Below, piece by piece: positions 17,235 to 23,451 of a stretch of DNA of 23,451 nucleotides. Positions within the stretch are counted from its first letter, which is position 1. Each line of letters starts with the position of its first letter. This DNA comes from Chara braunii (lineage: Eukaryota; Streptophyta; Charophyceae; Charales; Characeae): contig BFEA01000868.1 in NCBI GenBank assembly GCA_003427395.1, forward strand, positions 384,917-408,367. Reading direction: 5' to 3'. The notes beneath the pieces are model-generated. The model did no database searches, was not told the DNA's origin, and saw only the letters and a list, made by a program, of their open reading frames with translations. Both the position numbers and the translations under genes were made by a program.

Positions 17235-17822
17235 GCTGGGTATCTTCCATTCCCTCGTATGTCCCTGGAGCCCGTTCCGGCCCCGCGGTAGGGTGCAGTA
17301 TTTCCTGACACCCCCGACATCCCGTACTAAGGAACTGCTATGCCAGCCTCAACCCTATGCTACGTACTAGGAGGATAGCCAACCCTAGGTCATGAGTTAT
17401 GGACTGAGTTGCTTATCCTTATGTTGTATTTACTACAGTGTTCTATGGTGTTGATGGTAGATAGATGGGGATCCTCTGTTCCCTCATATATCCCTGGAGC
17501 CCGTTCCGGCCCCACGGTAAGGTGCCGTATCTCCTGACACCACCAACATCCGTACTACGGACTGCTATGCCAGCCTCAACTCTAAGGTACGTACTAGGAG
17601 GACTGTATGTATTGACCCCGGATAATCAATTAGCCCTGTGTTGTATGGTAATCTGAGAGCAGACAATCCTCTGTTCCTGTGTATGTCCCTGGAGCCTGTT
17701 CCGGCCCCACAGTAAAGTGCAGTATCTCCTGACACTCCTGACATCCCGTACTAAGGAACTGCTATGCCAGCCTCAATCCTTTGACCACGTACTAAGAGGA
17801 TGACCAGCCCTAAGTTACAGTC
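17235..17822 (+). repeat. Three tandem copies of a repeat of about 160 bp
   Basis: The word TCCCTGGAGCC(C/T)GTTCCGG occurs at 17262, 17491 and 17686. Each is followed by a GTGCnGTATNTCCTGACAC-type block, then GCTATGCCAGCCTCAA, then CGTACTA(A)GAGGA. Spacing is 229 and 195 bp. On the minus strand each copy would follow the tRNA-like head at 17824-17881, so this may be a SINE cluster in minus orientation or a tandem satellite. Confidence 0.8.
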
Positions 17823-17884
17823 TGGTATCAAACACAGGACCTTATGTGAATCATGCAAGTGACCTAACCTATTGACCTACACTG
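17820..17884 (-). repeat. tRNA-like head, minus strand (weak)
   Basis: Read on the minus strand, GTAGGTCAATAGG (complement of 17868-17880) resembles an A box and CCTGTGTTTGATACC (complement of 17824-17838) resembles a B box, at tRNA-like spacing. The matches are weaker than those at 13412 and 18195. Its position next to the triple repeat fits a tRNA-derived SINE 5' end. Confidence 0.4.
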
Positions 17885-18129
17885 TGAAATCGTCTGTAGC
17901 TGTGCTCTGCTGGGCTCGAGTAAACCTGACTATGCAAGCCACCCAGCAGTCTCATGACAACCCCGTAGACCAAGAACATCAGGATACACACCATCGCCCA
18001 GTCCCCATATACAACAACCATGAACTAACCCTTGGGTGGTGCGCAGGCAGTGTCTAACTTACCTGTGTCATCATAAGGGGGTGTGTGTCCAGCCGTGTGC
18101 CATTCTAACCCCCTGCCGGTGTCCATGCA

Positions 18130-18212
18130 CAAGGCTGCGGAGTTTTGGACCCGCAACCTCATACCACAATGTCCATTTCCAACCGGTGCTCTAACCACTG
18201 AGCTACATCAAC
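18130..18212 (-). repeat. tRNA-like head, minus strand
   Basis: On the minus strand the sequence begins GATGTAGCTCAGTGGTTAGA, a near-perfect A box region (complement of 18195-18205). It continues to TGCGG GTCCAAAACT CCGCA (complement of 18138-18157), in which the 5-bp T stem pairs perfectly but the loop is 10 nt instead of 7. This is a decayed tRNA-derived SINE head or tRNA pseudogene, not an intact tRNA. Confidence 0.6.
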
Positions 18213-18275
18213 TGAACCGAGATATACATATGTTACAGATGTTACGAACACCCTCACACAATACTGAGTGTATAA

Positions 18276-18384
18276 GGGATGCTGGACCTGATTTCCAGCG
18301 GACACATGTCATTGTATAAGGGATGCTGGACCCGATTTCTAGCTGGTGCAGCTCCCCACCAACAGATGGAGCCTTCAACGTTTG

Positions 18385-18427
<43 letters not shown>
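18276..18427 (+). mobile_element. A-tailed retroposon 3' end, doubled (copy 4)
   Basis: The start block GGGATGCTGGACC...TTTC occurs at 18276 and again at 18320. The second continues through GCAGCTCCCCACCAACAGAT to a 43-nt poly(A) run (18385-18427). The plus orientation is opposite to copies 1-3. The doubled start suggests insertion of one copy into another. Confidence 0.7.
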
Positions 18428-18429
<2 letters not shown>

Positions 18430-18458
18430 GACATAACTCTCACCTAGTTCACTAATGC

Positions 18459-18545
18459 TTTTTTTTTTTTTTTTTTTTTTTTTAACAAGAAGCTCCAGTC
18501 TATTCGTGGGGAGCAGCACGTGCTGGGAACCGGGCCCAGCGTCCC
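18459..18545 (-). mobile_element. A-tailed retroposon 3' end (copy 2)
   Basis: A 25-nt T run (18459-18483) is followed by GCTCCAGTCTATTCGTGGGG and AGCACGTGCTGGGAACCGGG, ending GTCCC. It is nearly identical to copy 1 (1510-1598). The similarity continues into the CCATTACCCGGCTTCGG block at about 18569-18587, as in copy 1. Confidence 0.7.
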
Positions 18546-18845
18546 TTACGAACATACATCAGTTTATAACACGGGGGCCATTACCCGGCTTCGGTTGAGA
18601 AGAACCTGAGAATAGAATGCTTCAAGCACTTACGAAATCAGAACCCTTCGAAAATTCTAATGCTGATGATACTAATGATACCAGTGATGATGACAAAAGA
18701 ATATAGCTACTCATGCTGAGTCGACCATACTGGACTCCTAATCCTGAACAACTCCAAGCCCTCCCTTACCAGGATATTGCAACTCTGGAACAAGACAAAC
18801 CTATCCCCCCACTGCCATAGCTGATCTCTTCTCACTGGCGAAATG

Positions 18846-18931
18846 TTTTTTTTTTTTTTTTTTTTTCCTTTTTTAATTGCTCCAATCTATTAGTGGGGAG
18901 CATCACGTGCTGGGAACCGGGCCAGCGTCCC
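18846..18931 (-). mobile_element. A-tailed retroposon 3' end (copy 3)
   Basis: A T run (18846-18874, broken by CC) is followed by GCTCCAATCTATTAGTGGGG, then CACGTGCTGGGAACCGGG and GTCCC. It is the same block as copies 1 and 2, about 385 bp from copy 2 and in the same orientation. One C is missing in the GGGCCAGC word. Confidence 0.7.
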
Positions 18932-19996
18932 TTATAATGGAAATACATTAATGATTGACAGTTGATGAAAAATTAGGATGATTTAGGATGTCAGAGTGGG
19001 TGATTGAGGTCATGAAATAGAGCTAGATGATGACTAATCAGAAAGATTGTCTACTCAACACTGAATTACTATCCTATCCCTAATTTCATGTATCCATTCC
19101 AAACAACCGATCACAATTGAGCCCGTACTGTGGACCAATCAGGCCTCTTCCCGGCCTCACACTCCAATCTGGCTCGGTTACAGGGCAGCGCTACCCACCC
19201 CAACTCCGACCATCGTTGGCCAGATTGTAGCCATTAGTCAAGTTTGCAGATTGCCTTCCTCCCTCGGCAATTCCAGACCTCTATACAAAGCCTCAAGCTC
19301 CTACACAAGCAGGTTACAGGGCACTGCCCCAGCGTCGGCTAGCGTCGTTCTGGCGCCAACTCAACCTGGCCATTACACAAGAGGACTCAATTAGGAAATT
19401 AGCTAATCTAAAATGCCAACCAGAAGTCAAGGATCTGATAATATCAGAATCTTGATCAGCAAAACTTTCTGATGATGAAATTTGACAAGTACCCTAAGAT
19501 GATCACAAAGATGATGGATAATGATGATGACGCTGATGATTATTTCTCTCCACCCCTCCCCTTCTTCCATGTATTCTCCTCCTCTCCCCTCATTTCCTCT
19601 TCCCCCTCGCTGCCTTCGCTGAGCCGAACCCCGCTATCAGCATGAAGTTCCTATCAGCCCCAACGGGAGAGAGAACCTCCCCATTCCCTTCTACCTTGAG
19701 GTAATCAGTTCCCCCAAAAGGTGTACCTCAAAACTAACACTCTGACCTAGTCTGCCTCCGCCAGGAGATAATGCGCCCCCATACATATCTCCCAGCCCCA
19801 GCCCAGGTCAGCTCCCATCATCTGCATCTACTCCCTGGAGGGCAATCACCTCCCACCTTGTGTTACCCCTGCGGAGTAGCGCTCCCTTCCTGACCAACCT
19901 ACCTACCAACTAGCCCATAGCCTATCTGGGAGATGAGAATATAATCACAAACACAGAGATGACTACTTCTTGATGAAAAAAAGAATCACGAAACCG

Positions 19997-19997
<1 letters not shown>
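18932..19997. other. Repeat-derived spacer, no gene seen
   Basis: GGTTACAGGGCA occurs at about 19177 and 19311 and echoes 1893. CTCACACTCCAATCTGGCTC near 19157 echoes 1872-1890. GATGA words become frequent after 19490. No frame shows domain-like sequence. Confidence 0.45.
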
Positions 19998-20028
<31 letters not shown>

Positions 20029-20047
20029 GATGATGAATAATGATGAT

Positions 20048-20083
<36 letters not shown>
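19998..20083 (+). repeat. (GAT)n microsatellite
   Basis: An ATG/GAT trinucleotide tract, interrupted twice by ATTGATGATG-type variants. Poly-His and poly-Ser minus-strand frames across it are shadows of the repeat. Confidence 0.95.
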
Positions 20084-20084
<1 letters not shown>

Positions 20085-20884
20085 ATAAAATTGGCGAAAA
20101 CAAATAAAGAAGGTTGGACTTGCGATACCCTAATGACATCGGTGTGGAAGATTGACAACTCACTATTGCTGTAATGAAAATAGAAGATGAGGATGATTAC
20201 GATTTTTACAGAGAAGTCTGGATGATGACCATGAAGAAGATAAAAAAAAGATAAATAACATGGATGACGAATTAGAGAAGCCGATGATGATTACCACTGG
20301 TAACCAAATGAGGATTACAAAAATGACGGTGTCCTTGATGAAAAAAAAAAAACAGCTGAAATGACAATGATGACAATCTTGATGCTCTTGATGGATAACC
20401 TGCACAAGACAAGAAACAGACAAAAGCACATATATAGATTGATGATGACCTCCTAGCTGCTCTCTTGATGATGCTCTCCCAGTGGCACTGTGATGATTCT
20501 TCAAGTAGGACCATCGTTCTTCGCACTTTTGTCTCCACGGGGCTGACTCCACTTTCCTCCACCGACATCGACTTTCGTCAACTCGCATGAGCTCTCCAGC
20601 CTCTTTAAAGGTCTTGGCTATGGAGTACTTCATGTGAAAAACACAGGGAAAATGTTCAAACAACAGTTGCCGCTACCATTCTCCCTTTTCCTCTGTGCCT
20701 CAGGCCAGATGCCACGTCAGCCTGTGACGTAGTAATGACCCAGCACCTCTGGATACCGCGCGTGCTTCAAGCGCTAACTCCCATCTACTTCACAACATCA
20801 CAACACTCTCGCACCAGCGCCTCCCTCCCGTCGGCTGCCAGCACCGCGCCACGTGTCAACTAGCATGTTACTAGTCACCACAAG
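20084..20884. other. Spacer, uncertain minus-strand frame only
   Basis: A minus-strand frame (20663 to 20163) has a mixed-composition N-terminal half containing KYSIAKTFKEAGELM. Its start codon is TTG, its C-terminal half is hydrophobic simple sequence from GATGA repeats, and it has no motif I know. It could be a chance frame or an exon. I do not call a gene. Confidence 0.35.
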
Positions 20885-21084
20885 CCAACGCCTCGCGAGT
20901 CGCAAGTCACCAGCGCCCCACCACTCACCAGTTGCCAGCGGCTCGCCCCCCTCCAGCAGCCAGCGCCTCGCTGCACTCACACAGCCAGCGCCTCGCCACT
21001 CGCGAGAAGCCAGCGCCTCGCAACCTGCGAGAAGCCAGTGCCCCGCCACCTCCGACCAGCCAGCGTCTCGCCTGCAAGCAACCA
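20885..21084 (+). repeat. 25-bp minisatellite, eight units
   Basis: CCAGCGCCTCGC-type units start at 20885, 20910, 20935, 20960, 20985, 21010, 21035 and 21060, exactly 25 bp apart, with a partial ninth at 21082. The first 12 bases of each unit are the best conserved; the remaining 13 vary (often CACTCnC or CGAGAAG). Because 25 is not a multiple of three, all frames are cycled and open frames here are not evidence of a protein. Confidence 0.92.
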
Positions 21085-21242
21085 GCATGCCACCATCCAC
21101 GTGTCGCGGCGGCCCGGCACCTGCCAGCCATAGCGCTAGTGCTAGCGCTAACGCGCGCTTTACCAACGACAGGATAGCAGTTCTGGCGGCGAAATGGTAA
21201 AACTGTCATCTCGCCAAAATGGACATTTTTTACTTTTTTAAA

Positions 21243-21425
21243 TGAAACTGAGAAATTTGGTTGAAAACAGGTCCAAGAAATTTGGCTCCTAAGACGCCAG
21301 ATCCCCTGGATGTATGTGGACCTAGCTCATGACCGGATACATCCAGGAGGTCAGGCATGTTAAGAACGCCGGACCCTCAGGAGCCAAAAATTTGGACCTG
21401 TTTTAGGTCAAATTACTCAGTTTCA
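21243..21425. mobile_element. Foldback element 3 (MITE-like)
   Basis: The left arm 21243-21290 (TGAAACTGAG...AAAACAGGTCCAA...TTTGGCTCCT) pairs with the right arm 21379-21425 (AGGAGCCAAA...TTTGGACCTGTTTT...CTCAGTTTCA). A second perfect 11-bp pair lies inside: CCTGGATGTAT (21305-21315) with ATACATCCAGG (21337-21347). Length is 183 bp with no coding capacity. It lies about 40 bp upstream of the LINE fragment. Confidence 0.85.
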
Positions 21426-21467
21426 ATTTCGTTCGAAAACTAAAACATCTTCATTTTGACAAAATGG

Positions 21468-22559
21468 CAGTTGGAATGGATAGATAACACCCTTCTTTAT
21501 CGGATCAGGGTCATGGAAGAGAGTGGGAAAAGGGTGGCCTACCAACCTCAATGAGCAATCCACGAGTTGGCTCTGGACCTGGCAGAATGGACCTGGCTGC
21601 TCCCCCAGAGAAAAAGGGGGGGTGCAGCAGGCAACATTACCCTTCACCGGCAGTCTGTCAAATCTACCTATAGGATGCTCAGGCCCAAGAGGAACCTGAA
21701 AGATACAGTTACGGACCGCTGGGCTAGGCAGCTGAATGTGGACCATTCTCTCCTGAGACCGATCCGTTGGTTCAGAGACCAAAAGGCTAAACCAGGGAAA
21801 ATCTCCTCTCTGCAGTGGCAGATAGCACACCGGTGCCTACCCACAAATGATTGGCTAATTGACCGCACTACCCGGGAACAGCGGGGATTGGCGTTACCAT
21901 GGTGTCAACGATGTCTACACATGTTCCCCCCCCGCAAGAGGGGAGAGACTATTGACCACATTTTCATGCAATGCCCCATAGCCCAGTTCGTGTGGCGATG
22001 GTGAGACCGTGTCTGACGAAAGATGGGGATAGACATACCTTGGCCATGGTCATGGCGGGCCATTCTGGTAGGGCACTGGCCGTTGGATGGGGAAGCCTCG
22101 TCCTTCGTAGAGAATATGTTCTGGGTAGGAAGGAGGGCGGTGTTGTGGGCTCTGTGGTGGCAGAGGTGCATTTTGACCATGGAAAAGGCGAGGGTAAAAG
22201 GGGAGGAAATCATCGAACAAATTCAGCAACAGGTTCAGTTAACGTTGGTACGAAGATGGGCGGACACGAAATCACAACTGGACCTTTTCTCACAGATCAC
22301 TGATGTCAGAAGACTGATTACAACATTTTGTAAAGAGTGGTTGGGAGGAGAAAGGGAAGGGTGGGTAGCAAAGGTCACATGGGGAGGGGACAGGGAGGGT
22401 GATACACGAAGCCCGAAAGACACGAGGGACATGAGAGATTACAAACTAGAGTTTAAGGACTGGATCCATATGGAACCCTCTTTTCCACTGCGCCCCCCCA
22501 CAGACTTCCCAGATCCCTTCCCTCCCCATGCTCTTTCTCTATCAGAAATTCTGGTGTGA
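21468..22559 (+). pseudogene. LINE ORF2 C-terminal fragment with RT zinc-binding domain
   Basis: One frame (frame 0) reads from about 21468 to TGA 22557-22559, broken by TGA at 21552, 22002 and 22014. It resembles the C-terminal end of plant non-LTR retrotransposon ORF2, after the RT core: conserved-looking KPGKISSLQWQIAHRCLPTN (about 21792-21851), then a CQRC motif (21906-21917) and ETIDHIF with H-x4-C (about 21954-21977), as in the zf-RVT family. The Trp-rich stretch after it continues through the two stops at 22002 and 22014, both of which would be TGG if one base were restored. The RT catalytic core is absent, so this is a 5'-truncated, dead copy, typical of LINE insertion. No clear A tail follows. 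Confidence 0.75.
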
Positions 22560-22560
22560 T

Positions 22561-22572
22561 CCAAGTACTTGG
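22561..22572. repeat. 12-bp perfect palindrome after the LINE stop
   Basis: CCAAGTACTTGG lies one base after the LINE terminal stop codon. It may be part of the element's 3' UTR or chance. Confidence 0.5.
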
Positions 22573-22600
22573 TAACGATTGATGTGGGGCAGGTAAGGAG

Positions 22601-22643
22601 ACGGAAGGAGGTCCCACTGGTGCCCCCCAGTGGCTCCTTCCGT
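22601..22643. repeat. Hairpin inside an intron-like stretch
   Basis: ACGGAAGGAG (22601-22610) and CACTGG (22615-22620) pair with CCAGTG (22627-22632) and CTCCTTCCGT (22634-22643). The hairpin sits inside a stretch bounded by AG/GTAAGG (22593) and TTCCCTACAG (ending 22654), which would be a 62-nt intron if transcribed. There is no coding evidence on either side. Confidence 0.55.
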
Positions 22644-22809
22644 TTTCCCTACAGGACACCCAGGCGAGAGGCGGGATCCGGGTCTCAGCCAGCAAGGATT
22701 CCAAAACTCAACACAACTAGGGGGAGTGAACTAGTAGGCAGTGGTGTATCTGGCGCCGATTTAAGGTGAAGAGGTTCTCCTCCCCCGGTCTCATCCCCTA
22801 GGTTAACAC

Positions 22810-22967
22810 CCCGCTCAGTCAATCCCCTGAACTCCAGGGTAATCAATGCTAGCAGGGGAATTTTCACAATCAGCGTTTGATGGGCTTCCAGGGAAATTGG
22901 TGCTCTACTGCACCCTGCTCAGTCAATCCTCTGGTGATCCAGAGTAATCAATGCTGGCAGGCCCATT
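22810..22967 (+). repeat. Direct duplication of about 55 bp
   Basis: The block at about 22810-22862 (GCTCAGTCAATCC, then AATCAATGCTAGCAGG) recurs at 22913-22967 (CTGCTCAGTCAATCC, then AATCAATGCTGGCAGG). Both contain an inverted pair around TCCAG/CTGG-type words. It may be a recent local duplication or two nested copies of a repeat end. Confidence 0.7.
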
Positions 22968-23006
22968 GCTTTGCTTGTTCTGATTCATTTGTACTATTCT
23001 GTATCA

Positions 23007-23086
23007 GGGACGCTGGACCCGTTTTCCAGCAGGTGATACTCCCCACCAATAGATGGGGCCTTTCTCCAAAAAAAAAAAAAAAAAAA
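23007..23086 (+). mobile_element. A-tailed retroposon 3' end (copy 5)
   Basis: GGGACGCTGGACCCGTTTTC, then CTCCCCACCAATAGATGGGG, then an A run (23068-23086). It is the same family as copies 1-4, in plus orientation. The 16-base word GACAAAATGGCAGTTG just after the tail also occurs at 21458-21473, at the LINE fragment boundary. Confidence 0.7.
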
Positions 23087-23451
23087 GACAAAATGGCAGT
23101 TGTAAGTGGTAAGAAAACGAGAGCTCTACTCTGCAGGGGCATCACAAGCCAGGAGGCGAATGCCCTGTAGGGAGTGTGGGCGGACCTCGGCGTATGTTCC
23201 CTTTTTTTTTTTTTTTCAAGTCCAAGTTGTTGTAGAGGCTGGCTACTAGGCATATGACAGGTCCCTCAGCACCTGACCATTTTGATAATCCCGATGTATT
23301 GCCTGGGGGATGTTCTAGTCTGGGGCTGGGAGGAATGAAAGGGGCGACATCATATCCCAGCGGTGGCAGATTAGGGCAAAGGGATGATCGAGGTATACTT
23401 TGGTGAGAACTGTGTGACTGGATGGGAGCAGGGGAGAAAGTGGGGCGGTCC
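23087..23451. other. Repeat-derived end of window, no gene seen
   Basis: Contains a T run (about 23201-23216) and the CCAAGTTGTTGTAGAGG repeat block (23219-23262) that matches 16828-16880. Nothing in the remainder looks coding. Confidence 0.45.

Noticed and set aside
18130-18212. Intact tRNA gene on the minus strand
   Set aside because: The T loop is 10 nt instead of 7 and the acceptor stem does not close. It is better read as a SINE head or pseudogene.
19922-20163. Poly-His and poly-Ser minus-strand frames
   Set aside because: They are shadows of the (GAT)n microsatellite.
20885-21084. Possible CRISPR array
   Set aside because: Units are contiguous and diverged with no unique spacers of constant length, there are no cas-like genes, and the window is eukaryotic. 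It is a minisatellite.
20798-21209. Ala/Ser/Pro-rich frames of 80-120 codons on both strands
   Set aside because: They arise from the 25-bp minisatellite, which cycles through all frames.

Overview
The window is nuclear DNA from a large, repeat-rich plant-lineage genome. The evidence is a chromodomain-type Ty3/Gypsy retroelement with an initiator-Met-tRNA-like primer site, LINE-derived and tRNA-derived retroposon pieces, long A/T tails, long (TC)n, (AC)n and (GAT)n microsatellites, and no bacterial-style gene packing. From memory of similar repeats and retroelement proteins, my best guess is a charophyte alga such as Chara braunii. No search was run, so treat that as an inference at moderate confidence. 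I see no convincing conserved host gene. One possible host-type or lineage-specific reading frame lies at 15729-16475.

Layout. 1-2854: non-coding repeat mosaic. It holds a duplicated block (1003-1077 / 1409-1487), an A-tailed retroposon remnant on the minus strand (about 1510-1600), and a perfect 40-bp inverted repeat with a 10-nt loop (2437-2526). 2855-11788: one nearly complete Ty3/Gypsy element on the plus strand, in the order LTR, PBS, long leader, gag, protease, RT/RNase H, integrase, chromodomain-like tail, PPT, LTR. The 3' LTR carries a 350-N assembly gap. The coding region is broken by at least eight in-frame stops and four or so frameshifts, so this copy cannot encode a full polyprotein. 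11789-13980: AT-rich repeat debris with a tRNA-like Pol III box pair and a 71-nt (TC)n tract. 13982-14299: (AC)n tracts alternating with a duplicated module of about 75-85 bp. 14420-15163: three AACATGTT palindromes and two foldback (MITE-like) elements of about 165 bp. 15300-16475: a duplicated A/T-tract repeat, a G-box cluster, a small upstream ORF and the unrecognised 248-codon frame. 16830-19330: tandem and dispersed repeats, two minus-strand tRNA-like heads and several A-tailed retroposon ends. 19400-20880: GATGA-rich, otherwise featureless. 20885-21084: a minisatellite of eight units at exactly 25 bp. 21243-21425: a third foldback element. 21468-22559: the 3' end of a LINE ORF2 with an RT zinc-binding domain and three in-frame stops. 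22560-23451: small duplications, palindromes and another A-tailed retroposon end.

How it works together. The retroelement proteins would have formed a particle (gag), matured it (protease), copied the RNA (RT/RNase H) and inserted the cDNA (integrase, probably guided by the chromodomain-like tail). This copy is now a decayed fossil. Short retroposons here would have depended on LINE machinery of the kind seen at 21468-22559. The most unusual signals are structural: the hairpin-packed U3 of the LTR, the perfect 90-nt hairpin at 2437-2526, the three foldbacks, and the two strictly periodic minisatellites.
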